The translations under genes and the position numbers were made by a program. The notes beneath the pieces are model-generated. The model saw nothing but the letters and a program-made list of their open reading frames with translations, had not been told where the DNA came from and did no database searches. Below are positions 36,591-48,181 of a stretch of DNA of 64,000 bases, piece after piece. The number at the start of each line of letters is the position of its first letter. Within the stretch, counting starts at the first letter, position 1. Source of the stretch: Ooceraea biroi (taxonomy: Eukaryota; Arthropoda; Insecta; Hymenoptera; Formicidae); assembly GCF_003672135.1 (NCBI RefSeq), contig NC_039510.1, forward strand, positions 14,260,001 through 14,324,000, read 5' to 3'.

Positions 36591-37620
36591 ATGGAAGAAA
36601 ACAAAGAACATTTTAGACACTTGATGCTTTTCTATTACCGGAAAGGCAAAAATGCCTCACAAGCAACAAATTCGATATGTTCTGTTTACGGAGAAGGCGC
36701 TTTAGCTGAAAGAACCGTACGTAAGTGGTTCGCTAAGTTTAGAGCTGGTGATTTTAACCTTAAAGACCAAGAACGCTCGGGCAGACCCTCTACTACTGAT
36801 GATGACCAAATCAAGACACTGATCGAGAATAATCCGCGCTACACGACACGTGAATTAGCAGAGATACTGAAAATATCGAAAACCACTGTCCACGATCATG
36901 TAGTGAAGCTTGGTTACGTAAGTCGCTATGATGTATGGGTTCCGCATAATTTGGCCGAAAAAAATTTAATGGATCGCATTTCCATCTGCGACTCGCTGTA
37001 CAAGCGCAACGAAAACGTACCATTTTTGAAGCAATTAGTGACGGGTGACGAAAAATGGATCATTTACAACAATGTAGAACGAAAAAGATCCTAGGGTAAG
37101 CGAAATGAATCAGCATTAACTACTCCGAAAGCTGGCCTTCATCCAAAAAAAGTCATGCTCTGTGTCTGGTGGGATTGGAAAGGAATCCTATATTATGAGC
37201 TCCTACCACACAACCAAACGATAAATGCAGATAAGTACTGCTCGCAACTGGACGAATTAAAGACAGCGATTCAGGAAAAACGTCCAGAATTAGCTAATAG
37301 GAAGGGCGTCGTGTTCCATCAGGACAATGCCAGACCTCATGTTTCTTTGACTACCCGACAAAAATTGTTGAAGTTTGGCTGGGATGTGCTACCTCACCCA
37401 CCGTATTCACCGGACATTGCACCTTCAGACTTTCACTTATTTAGGTCTTTGCAAAATTCTCTTAGCGGCAAGAACTTCAACTCTTTGATCGACATAAAAA
37501 AACCACCTTGAGGAGTTTTTCGCCGAGAAACCTAAGAAGTTCTGGGAGAATGGAATCTTCCAGTTGCGTGAAAGATGGACAAAGGTTGTGAAACAAAACG
37601 GTGCATACATAAGTCAATAA
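36591..37620 (+). pseudogene. mariner transposase, broken by a stop codon and a frameshift
   Basis: The enzyme cuts and joins the mariner ends in the nucleus. The start chosen is the ATG at 36591 (MEENKEHFRH). The N-terminal half has paired helix-turn-helix DNA-binding regions (about residues 1-115, including ERTVRKWFAKF and the linker RSGRPS). The catalytic triad is complete: Asp at about 153 in TGDEKW, Asp at 245 in HQDNARPH, and Asp at 280 in APSDFHLF, giving the D(34)D spacing that marks mariner. WVPHNL and YSPD are also present. Break 1: a TAG at 37092-37094 follows ERKRS, where relatives usually have Trp, so TGG to TAG is likely. Break 2: a seven-A run at 37496-37502 carries one extra base, so the frame shifts near residue 303. 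The proper C-terminus resumes in the next frame and ends with TAA at 37618-37620. Full length would be about 343 residues, normal for the family. Confidence 0.95.
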
Positions 37621-37663
37621 ATATTTATCGACATAAAAAAATGTTGCCTTTGAATTTTCCTTC

Positions 37664-37694
37664 AAAATCGGCACGAACTTTCTGGACGACCCAA
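37664..37694 (-). repeat. mariner right terminal inverted repeat
   Basis: Complement of the left terminal repeat with one mismatch, followed by the TA target duplication at 37695-37696. It marks the right transposon edge. Confidence 0.93.
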
Positions 37695-38413
37695 TATTTT
37701 TCTTCTGAAATGAATTGCAATTCTTTTAATACCCGTTATTTTTAGCTCGCAAATCTCTCCTGTATACGTACTTCTAAGGAAAACAATTATGCGCCAATTT
37801 CTTCGTGATGTTTGTCTACCTCTGCACTCATTATGTTTTGCGCCTTCATATCTCTCGTGTGTTTGCTTTAGAAATAGCTTCGTAAATTCAGACTCTGTCC
37901 AATCATACCCTCATTAATTAAACTCGCCAATTTTAGTCCGCTGCGAATGCCGACGAGTCTTTTTAAGAGTCGGTACAATTTTCTTCTTTTTCTAATTACT
38001 TGAATGCTGCTCGTTACTGTGCGGCCGAGCGTTTACCGATTACGTGCGCGTCTAATTCACCCGTTGGTAAACGGGATGCGAAAATGCAGCAACAATAGCG
38101 GCGACGAACCGGCGTTGTTATCAACGAAAAGATGCCTTTCACAAATTGGTAACGTGACTTTATTGTTCGCCCGATGCCATTGTATCGAGTTATTCCCAAT
38201 CGGCGAAACAATTTCTGAATTAATGAAAGCATTCTAGATACGTACACGTGGAAACAATTATTTTCCGACCGCTGTCTTGAATTTATCTGCCGAATTTTTT
38301 CCATGAATCATCCTGTTGTATTAACGACGAGAACAATGCGCCGGCCGCATTTTTTCACATCACTCGCATTTCGCACGGTGTAAATGAATACGCTGCGGGT
38401 GCTCGTTCAATTT

Positions 38414-38429
38414 AAAAAAAAAAAAAAAA
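38414..38429 (+). repeat. A16 homopolymer
   Basis: Sixteen consecutive A. Simple repeat; no polyadenylation signal or retroposed gene was seen upstream. Confidence 0.9.
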
Positions 38430-39125
38430 TCCCGTTTTCGCGCAAGAGCAAAAATTATTTCGGCAAAGGCCGATGTAAACGCGTTTCAGATGAATGTGTA
38501 GATTACTTCATGGGAATGGCCACGTTTACATTCAATTTGCAGAATTTTTGTTGTATTTTTGTGCGCCCGATGTTATGCAAACAAAGTCTAATTTTGTAAA
38601 GTTCGGCACAAAAGATTCGATCGCGCGCGTTGCGATCTATTTTCCGCGTCCACGGTCACTCTTATTTCGAAATGAAGTGTAATTGGAAATATTCGATCGC
38701 GTTTGTTGCTTGCATCATTTGTCAGTGTAAATAAAATACAGAGGATAGCGTAAATAAAATATCATTATGAATTTCATCTTGAAAAATACGTTTTACTTCA
38801 TCGAATGATTGTTCGTGAAACATTATTTGTTAATATGTAATTATACGCGTAATATGTATTATAATTCGCGTTTGCGAAGTTTCTTATACTATATCGTGCC
38901 GGCTAATGGAAAATTGTTTGTCATGTTGTGCAGATGCTCCTCGCAGTAATGCATGTAAATTTGATCGGATGTTCAAATAACAGTGGCTGTCATTCTTCAA
39001 TATGTGCATTATTACATTTTCGATAAATACAAGATTTATTGCTGGGCTTGGTATTAATGTGTTGTAATATACATATATTATTAAACTTATCATATGTATT
39101 TTCCACTTCAATATAAGTATTATAC

Positions 39126-39163
39126 TGTAAGGTATTTATTGTCGCGTGTAAGGTATTTATTGT
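39126..39163 (+). repeat. Tandem duplication of a 17-mer, period 21
   Basis: TGTAAGGTATTTATTGT occurs at 39126-39142 and again, identical, at 39147-39163. A short local duplication with no apparent function. Confidence 0.8.
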
Positions 39164-39564
39164 TCTGGATATGTATGTGCAATATCGTTCGTCTAGCGTA
39201 AGTTAAGACTTCTGTATCGATTGACGCGCCTAATGATCGATTATCGACGTTTAGTTTTCTCCGACCGCCACGGAGAAGAAGGTGGCGCGCGGAGTGTGGC
39301 GCGCGAAGAGCAGAATAAAGTACGCCATAGCACGTGCAACGTCTCGTTATTATATTTTTCCTAATTTCCCGAGGAATACCTGGTAATTGCCGTCCACGCT
39401 GAGTTTCCGCCTACGTCATATTATATTAATACAGTTATACACACATTTTTAAATAATCAGGATTAAGAGATATTTTATATATGTTTCATCAAAGAGAGGT
39501 TTTATTATGTTTTTACATCGCACACTGCACATTGTGCAACAATATACTTGTCGTGCTTGCTTAA

Positions 39565-40258
39565 GGGGGGAGCCTGCTTTGGAACGTTGAAAATAAGGTA
39601 TAATTTTACGAATTTTTTTGGAGAAACTATACAGCGGATCATTATAAAACTTTGATGCATTTATTAGTACATGTTTAAAGATAAAAAAAATTATTTTTTG
39701 ATTTGAATATATCGCCTGTAGAGGTCGTCCTGGAGGCATCTTAGTGCAGCCGGCATTGTAAATTGGTGAGCATTCTCCTGCCTCCAAATTTCATCCAAAC
39801 TGAAAAATTGAAATATTTTCTTGTTATTTATGAATTCCCATCGTCGATGAACCTTTAATATTCATAAAAACATTAAGTTAAACAATTATTTTTGCATGAA
39901 AAAGTTCAAAAACTTTGCCTAAAAATCGTACTTTTGTGTTCTAAGCTCCACCATTTTGGCACTTTTCAACTTTTTTCTTCTCTCTTTGGTTCATCGACGA
40001 TGGGAATTCATAAATAACGAGAACATATTTCAATTTTTCAGTTTAGACGAAATTTGGAGGCAGGAGAATGCTCACCAATTTACAATGCCTCCAGGACGAC
40101 CTCTACAAGCGATATATTCAAATCAAAAAATAATTTTTTTATCTTTAAACATGTACTAATAAATGCATCAAAGTTTTATAATGATCCGCTGTATAGTTTC
40201 TCCAAAAACAATTCGTAAAATATACCTTATTTTCAGCGTTCTAAAGCAGGCTCCCCCC
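39565..40258. mobile_element. Foldback (long inverted repeat) DNA element flanked by TTAA
   Basis: Two arms of about 290 bases (39561-39853 and 39988-40262, counted with the flanking TTAA) are near-perfect reverse complements around a loop of about 134 bases. The ends start GGGGGGAGCCTGCTTT and both edges carry TTAA (39561-39564 and 40259-40262), which suggests mobilisation by a TTAA-targeting (piggyBac-type) transposase. The arms differ mainly by 17 bases present only on the left (39740-39756). That segment is bounded by the repeat GGCAT, so the right arm probably lost it by slippage. No transposase is encoded. The right end lies 61 bases before the splice acceptor of the rhomboid exon, so the hairpin would form in the nascent transcript next to that acceptor. 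The high arm identity suggests a recent insertion or arm homogenisation. Confidence 0.88.
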
Positions 40259-40323
40259 TTAACACACAGATTGCAGATGTTTTTATATACCAATCAATCA
40301 TCGTGATATATTCGTGCTTGCAG

Positions 40324-40441
40324 GATGGTCCGCATGATCGGCGATGAATTCCTCACAGAGGAACGGGACCGAAAGTTCTACGCCGATCACTACACGTGCT
40401 GTCCACCGCCCCTCTTCATCATCCTCATCACTCTCGTGGAG
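40324..40441 (+). CDS. Exon of a rhomboid-related membrane protein (RHBDL family)
   Basis: This exon encodes the region just before and into the first transmembrane helix of a rhomboid-like protein. It is preceded by GTGCTTGCAG and followed by the donor GTGAGTAA at 40442. The first base completes a codon from an upstream exon, and then 39 codons run from an ATG at 40325. The peptide starts MVRMIGDEFLTEERDRK and contains YTCCPPP, a hallmark of RHBDL proteins. A hydrophobic start of a helix (LFIILITLV) ends the exon in phase 0. Rhomboids are intramembrane serine proteases of the secretory pathway; in insects some release EGF-receptor ligands. The catalytic Ser (GASG) and His would lie in later exons, and none of those is in the window. 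So I cannot say whether this is an active protease, or which fly paralogue (rho-4-like is likely) it matches. Family assignment comes from memory of the motif. Confidence 0.85.
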
Positions 40442-43400
40442 GTGAGTAAACAGAGTTATTTGTCTCTGTAACGAGCGTCAGATAATGTGCACGGTATTGT
40501 CCTTCGATTCTCTCGCACTTTGTCGTAATACATTAATACATTTTAACAATCAATCACGCTCGCGGTATGAAACAATGAACCGCATTGAGAATCGAAGCGT
40601 ATCAGCGATCGCTTTGTTTTTACCTCATAAATGCTTTAACAAGACCTGGCGTTTGCGCTTCCATACCTGTTACTCCAATTTTGGAGATCGGAATCTGCTA
40701 CAACAGTTTTCCACCGCGTTTTAACAATAACTCAACTTGCCTTCATTTCTCTTATGCAGTCTCGCATATCTCGCGTAATCCGTCTCTGACGAATTTGAAT
40801 TCGGTAATTGTTTCACGAGATCCATGCCCGCGAGACAGTCTTCAAGCATCTTTAAATTTGTTTTTCCGACGCCACGCGGATTCTCTCCTTCTCTCGTGTA
40901 CGTTGCCGTAGTATCGCGTTACGTGATCAAAGATTATAGTTCGCCGAGAAAGCCGCGCGTGTGAGACAAGGAGCGGTCTAATATCCTTTGTGGTCAAAGA
41001 GTTAACCGCACCTGCGAAAGAGCCACGCGCGCCACCGTGTCGTCCATTTCGCGTACGCATCTGCCCCTCGCACCCCGCGAGGTTCTTCATTATTTTCTAC
41101 ATTTTCGCCAAGATGAATAAATAAAGTAATCGTCCCTCCCTTCTAACGAGACTGCGTCAGATATTACGCGTATGTATATTACCCCGTCCCTTTGATCTCC
41201 TCGCCCCGACTAATATCTGCTTTGAGCTCTTCTTATACCCAGTCTCTTCTTTTTCCTCTCCGCCGCGCGTTCTAATGATCATTCTTCCGCCTTCCCTCCC
41301 GCCCTTTTTTGCTCCTGTGGCACGCGCGGCACGAGGATCTTCGGGACAGATTTATTTTGCCGGCCAGTCTCGTTAGACGGCGATTTTAACCTGCCGCAAA
41401 GGTAATTCGATACTCATGAGCCGTCCTCGTTAAAGCTCGCACGTTCTGCCCACGATACGAACCAACGTCTTGTGCAATGATGCTAATTGTAATTGCGTCT
41501 CTTTCTCCCTCTATTTTCTCTGCCGAGCATTCTCTCGCAGTGGGACCGTTTTAAATATTAGAGATTCATTCAACTGCCACGAACGCCAATGTGCCTGAAA
41601 TTACATACATTGTAGGAATCGAACTAAAAATTCGATCTCGAACGGTCTTTATTTCGGACCGTGTTCCACGGTGCACAAATTGCAGTGAAAAATTTCAGTC
41701 TCCAGTTCGGACAATTTGAACGAAAGGAACTTGCTTTCGACTCGAAGCGCACGGAAAGACAATGCAATTGTCTTGCATCGGCAAGCAATGAGTCGACACA
41801 GGCAAGCGATTTGATGGAGTCGCGCGTAATGACGCTCCTTTGAGCGGTCGGTCGGATCGTGAACGCGATTAATGAATTTTTAACGACCGCGTTTGTGCAT
41901 TATTTACGTGCGGACGATAACGTGCGACGTTAAGCGCGGATGTATGCGGACAACGTACTCGAAATTCGGACTTCAGGTTCAGAACGGCATTAGTAATCCG
42001 CCGGCCGGAATTATACGCTTCTACTGGCATACTTGGCATTCATCGCTAACAATACCTGCGCTCTCGTCGTTACGATGATAAAATTAACTCGACCGTAACC
42101 GTAATGCCGGGTCGGGCGAATGAAACGACCGGACGAGAGGACGCAGTGTCACCGCGAGGATTTTTTCACGTTGCCTCGCGCGATTTCCGCGCGTAACGTG
42201 ATTTAGAAAATGAAATTGCGCACGCACAAAGTGAACCGCGCACGCACAGTGTTAACGACGGATTCTGCGACGGCTGCCGAGCTGATATTTTTATTATGTT
42301 ACATTACATTATGCATTAAATCAGAAGAATATTAAGCTAATATTAAATTTGGTAATATCCCGGAAAATGATTGAATATCTGTTCAATTGATGAAAATGGG
42401 GAAGTGATTAAACTCTTCGCGACTATACGTTCAACCAATGTTTTAGTCAAGATATTTAACATACCGAGGATCGGAGCAAGTTGTGACGAACGATGAACGC
42501 GACCGCTTTACGCGCGGGTTAAAGCCGCGATCCAATTAAAAAACCTGCGTTTTAACCGGCGCTCCGTCCAATTTTGCTTTTTTTCCTTTTTTTTTTGGTT
42601 TTTCTTTTTCGTTTTTTCCCCCAATCGTTCACCGCTTTTTGATGCATGGATCGTGCGCGCGATCCGAGTTTGAATCGCGGGTATATCGGGTTTGATGCGC
42701 TCGTTAATTAAATCCCGAAGTGCCCCCACAGTGTAAATCGGCGGTGCCCCGGAAGTGCGATCGCGTGGGGATAAGTGGCCGCGACGTACGACGCCGGCAG
42801 GGGTAAATTGCTATCGGTAAGTCCTCTAAAAGGATACTTAATTGCCACCGCTCGTGATGATTTAATTAAATCGCGAGTATCGCTTCTTTTAGCCTCGCTA
42901 AAAGACTGCGCATTCATAATTTCATCCGGATGGAGGCTGAAATTGGATTTTAGCTTGCAGTAAGATGCAAATGAAGGAACGAAAAGAGAAAGCAGAAGAA
43001 AGGATGGAGACGTTACTGATGAGTAAATCGACTTTATTTAGACAGAATGGAAAGACATTTGTGTAATTTTTAGCAATCGGTAGCTTCTTCGGGAGCTCGC
43101 TTTATTAATTTTGTTCAAGCTTTCGAGCAATTTTCTACAGAGCGAAATCACAGGCGGGAGAAATAATCTCTTTATGCTCGCTATAGTGAGCATTTTTGGT
43201 TAATTAAATTCTCGGGTATCTCGTGTCATAAGCATCGATGTTGGCGATATTATACTCGTGGATCGCTGCGAACGAGCCGAGCATTTTGTGGTGTAAGCCG
43301 CTATATTCATACTACGAAGAGGAACGCATAATTTTAAATGGCTACATAATTTATTCTCTACAATTACGCGAAATAACACCGACAGCTCTGATAACAGCAC

Positions 43401-46400
43401 GAAAGTGAGAAAGAGATAATACTTGATATATCTCCGTCATGATGAAACGAATAAAGACATAATAAATATCAACTAATTGCCAACCAAATCTCGATTTAAT
43501 AGTAAAACTTCGTATTTATAAATGAGAAAGAAAAGACTGCATAAATTAATTATTCATAGCGTTTTTATATATTATTATGTCCTACATACAATACATTATA
43601 ATTAATATGTATAAAATATGCGTCGTATGTATTGCACTATACATTAAATCACTCATTCAAAAAGCGGAAGAATTCAAAAAAGCAGAAGAAACTAGACACG
43701 TATAATTGAAACGACGATCATATCTGTATTCATTGTACGTGTACCGGTGTACGCTCTGGTCGCGACTTATTCGTCAAGGAATTTTGCGGTAATTAAATCC
43801 TCCAGTATCATAAATGCAGTAGAAAGCGATCCCGGAAGCATCGAGTCGTCAGCTCTGCTAATCGAAAGGTAGCTGCATCCCGGGAGCAGCACGCGAGGTG
43901 AAGTACGCTTGCTTGCTCTCTCGCCACAGGATAGATGTGCCGCGCAAAGGTAGGAGGGAAAAGGGAGGAAGGTGTACGACCAACCGTAATTTTAAACGGC
44001 TCACGGTTAATGCCCATTAGCGACTGGGTTAATACATGATTCACGCGTGCCAGAGATTGTCACATTCGGCTCGATTCTAATTATAATTTATCGCCCGTAC
44101 GTGCTCTCCCTTCCTTCCCCTCCTCGCCTCTGACACCGGTTCCCGCTCCTCTCGATTTCCGCGTAAAAGCATCACTGGCACGCGTGCACGTTGCATCGGT
44201 CAATAATGATATTGACTCTTAAAACATTAATCCGGGATCGTATGCATTATTTTATTTGGACTTTACGTTATACAATGTTTTTCACAATCTTTTGCGATTC
44301 TTCCTCTCGATGAAGGATATTTAAATGGTAAATTTAACAGTTCATTTTAACGCGTGATTGATTAGCAATTAATTTGCGCGATAAACACAATTAGCACTCT
44401 GCATCTATTATCTCGTGATTTTCTGATCCGGTTACGGAATTCTGATTCCGCCAGAGTTAAATAACAGAGAACCGATTCTTCGTGGCGCGAGTAAATTTCT
44501 GCACAATCGAAAACTTGTGTTTTTCTCTTTCCTGTTGATATTCGCGATGGTTTTCTGATTTCCCAGCGGCAATCGTAACGTAAGCTATCGAGTGTGCATA
44601 CGATGATAACGTGTCCGGAGTATGCATGTGTGTACGTGTGTACGCATGCACTCATAATACGTTCCGGCTTATGCGGATTACGGGCGGCGATTTAAACACG
44701 CATTACTACACGCGTTGCAAACGAGCCGAGCGATTACTTATGCGCGACGTATCGTAATTCCGCGAGCGCGCCGCTTCTCACGCCGCGACATCATCGAAAA
44801 TAAGATTGCCCATTAATTTTCTGCTCGACCGATCCGTCCGATGACTCGCTGGAGATTCCGGAGATACGAAAACGCCTGCAGAGAGAAGGATAAAGGCTTG
44901 CAGAGAAGCGACGACATCCGTGAATCGGAGAACATCTCGCGAAAGAGCCGCTCTCGTGAAGTCTCATCGCGATACTTAATCAGACGCATTACGATTGCAT
45001 AAGGACTGGAATTTCGCTGGAATTCCGAAGAGTCACGTTACGTAACGCGCGGATTAATTCCTTTTTCCCTCCGTGCCGTTATCATATTATTCGTGCGGAA
45101 CACCGTTTTCTCCGCTAATTGGTATCTTACTTTCGAGGAAGCTTAAGCATGAATCAATAATAAGCAGCCGTTTCACTAATTAATGCCGATCTTCTCTCTT
45201 CTATTGTTAGATATCAGTATTCTGGCCGCCGCATAATGCCTCTCGTCATTCATTCCTCTCTTGTTGTCTGTTATCGCAGACTCTTTGCAAAACCAATTAA
45301 CGGCTCGCTCCCGTTTTCACCGTATCAACGTGCTGATTGTAATGGCTGATGGTTTTCTTGCTTGCGTACGTCTTTCGAGATCGATGCAAAGATGTAATCT
45401 GAGCATAAAATATTGCGGTATAAAAAAATTAAATGGTGGAAAAAATGTGACCAACAATATTTAACGCAAATTGAAAAATTCCGAAACAGGCGATTTATTA
45501 TGAAAATCACGTGAGTCATTCTGAAAAGATCATATCATAAAGTATTAAGTATGAAGTATATTATAAAATCATATTTGATTTATGCACAGTTTTTATCATT
45601 TTTATGTATTTCGAAAACAAGAGTGTTTTGTGTGACGAGATTTTATATCAATATTTGGTTCCATAGTATTAAACAAACTATGGTATTTTTGTAGGAAAAA
45701 ATATCGTATAGAATAATTGATAAAATATGATTCAGTTTTGATTTGTTCTTAATCAAATTTGCACTATCTCTGGTAAGAATGCAGCGCTTGCTATTATACA
45801 CGCACATAGGATATATATATTGTTTACGCGATAACTAGCGTTGTCTGTTTCTGCTTTGTACGTTCACCACCATATTTTGCAGCAATGAGCGCGCCGCGAA
45901 CTTTTATCTCAGCGCACGTGATATATTGTCTTGGCGTCGCGACGTTCGTGTCGTCCTCCAAGTCTTCTCGCTTAGGTCCACGAGATGGCCCGTAGCTTTA
46001 GCTGGTGTCTCTTTTCTCACCCGTATCGTCTTGCGAGTGTCTCTTCTCTCTGAAGCGTCCTCATTCGCTTCTCCGTTCAGCTCGCCGTTACAACTTCGAA
46101 ATAGGTTGGTGTAGAATTTTACTCAAAGGTGCAGTTCGAGAAATTAATCTTGGAAATGGAACGTGATAAAATATCGGATGCAGAAAAAAGATGTAATAAA
46201 ATGTCAGCTATACATAATTACTTTACTTATATTTGTCGTACGTTTTTTTAAATTTATTGTCAACTAAGCAGAGACTAAAAAGAGCCTGAACGTAATTCAT
46301 ACAAAATACTCCCCAGTTACTAGACTAAATTTTTTTTTAATTGCTGCAAATGTCTGATATCACTTTTTTGTATGAAAATAGATTCACATTCGCAGCGCGT

Positions 46401-47657
46401 GTATTTGACATCTCCCTTTGCTGGTTTAAAAAATTTTTTAAAGTTTATTGTATTGTATTATTGTAAACGATTTTAAAAAATGATATATAATTGAATTTAT
46501 TAAATCTTTTTGTCTTATTTTCCAGCGAAAATATAAATACACATACATATTTGTATTAAATCGTGACACTTTATATTTATCGCTTAATTTTCAGAATTAT
46601 GTTTTTAAATTATCTTTGTGATCTCCTTTAACACTCTCGTGAAGTCTATTTGGTGTTCACTCACGTTTGTCCTTCCTTTCAACGTCTTGTTTTGCGACAC
46701 TCTGCGAGGCTCGATGGTCACATGTATAGGTACTTTTAAGGACGCGCATCTAAGGGCGTGCTAACACCAAACGCGGGGAAATAAAAGCGCATGTAAAAGC
46801 GGGTGTTTATGTATTTAGGGTGTGCGAGAACACACATTGTAAGGAAGATCGGGGAAGAACTTCCGCCCCGTCTTATCTTCTTCCGACTCCTCCAGGCGAG
46901 GGTGGACGTCGTCGTCCCATATTCATCCCCTCGTTCACCCGCCTGTCGACGTTCGAGTTTCCGCAAATAAATGTGTATCTGTTTTGTCGCGCGGTGCCCG
47001 GCAGACGAAGTAAGTTGTTTCTCCGGTTTCTGGTTCATGCGTTTCCGCTTCCCGCTTCTCCTCTGCTCCTCCTTCCCCGCTCCTCAACTCTGCCTTCTCG
47101 ATCGCGCGATCGTGCGATACGCAAGATTCGAAATTTTGAAGCGAATGGAACGGTTCGCACAACGGTGCATTCGGTCTCTCGTTCCACCCGAATTGGCCTT
47201 CTCTCCGTCTCGACGATGAAAGATTTGACACGAGGGAAGCTATTGATTCGATTATCCCCCTCGGCTTTAGGAGGAGAGGTGTCCCGACGACTACAATACG
47301 TAACTGGATACCTCTAATCATAGACTGTCCGACGCGTGTTCACAGATTCCAGACAGATTCATTGGCACGTTGGTCATGCGTAGTTGTATTTCGGGGAGAC
47401 GATGGGCACTAACATCCTCTTATTTAGTGTTCCATGCACTCGTATATTTACTTGAGTAACATGTAACAATATCATTATTATTGCGAAGTAATATTATTAA
47501 TGGTACATAATGATGCAATAGTAACGTGTGGATTTTATATTCCTCATAGCGAATTATTATTTTTCCGCTAATATCGGACATCTAACGGCTATCAAAATCT
47601 CACGATAAATCGTGCATCTCACATATCTCTCGCACGCGTGACCGATTTAGCGCGCGT

Positions 47658-47679
47658 TCCCTCGCGCGAACGCGAGGGA
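47658..47679 (+). repeat. 9-bp GC-rich hairpin with CGAA loop
   Basis: TCCCTCGCG at 47658-47666 and its complement at 47671-47679 flank CGAA. It is a very stable small stem-loop in a GC-rich block. It could be a chance palindrome. Confidence 0.6.
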
Positions 47680-48126
47680 TTACGGACGCGCATGCCGATC
47701 TTGGCAAGAAGGAGAGAGCGCGAGATGAGGAACGAAACGGAAGGAATCCTCCATCTCTCCTCCTTTCGAGCCAGCTAGCCAGCTAGCTAGCAGTTCTCGA
47801 CGAGGGGAACCGGTAATCTTTCGCGCGGAACCGGCCTTTATTTCTGGCTGTCGCATATTTTCGCCTCGCGACGTGCTCGCAAGGAGGGCCGATCGTCGGA
47901 GATGTCGACGACGGGAGTCTCCTCCGCTCTCCGCCGCTTCGAGAATCGATAATCTCGATCCATCGTTGGCTCGTTCCACACGCGTCGTGGCGCCTTTTCT
48001 TCTCGATCTCCCGTTCCGCGTTTCTCGTCTCGGTTTCTCGCTCCCGCTTGATGTCGTGCGGATGCACGGTTATCTAAATAACCGTGAGGCTTTATCGATC
48101 GATACGTTTTCCTCCTTTCTCGTTCG

Positions 48127-48145
48127 TCTCTCTCTCTCCCTCTCC

Positions 48146-48180
<35 letters not shown>
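48127..48180 (+). repeat. (CT)n microsatellite
   Basis: A CT-rich tract ending in about 14 perfect CT units. On the other strand this is a GAGAG tract. It sits in a GC-rich block that could include regulatory DNA, but no exon is supported there. Confidence 0.9.

Positions 48181-48181
<1 letters not shown>

Larger units (their letters stand above)
36407..37694 (+). mobile_element. mariner transposon, nearly complete, inactive
   Basis: The element is 1288 bases long, the normal size for mariner. Inverted terminal repeats of 31 bases (36407-36437 and 37664-37694), with one mismatch, begin TTGGGTCGTCC. They are flanked by the TA target duplication expected for Tc1/mariner (36405-36406 and 37695-37696). 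A single transposase reading frame fills the interior and is broken in two places. The element lies in the putative first intron of the rhomboid-related gene, in the same orientation. With ends this similar and only two visible lesions, it is a fairly young copy, and intact relatives may exist elsewhere in the genome. Confidence 0.95.

Noticed and set aside
48151..48178. CT and GA microsatellites as special regulatory elements
   Set aside because: GAGA-factor binding is possible, but such tracts are common in insect genomes and nothing adjacent supports a promoter.
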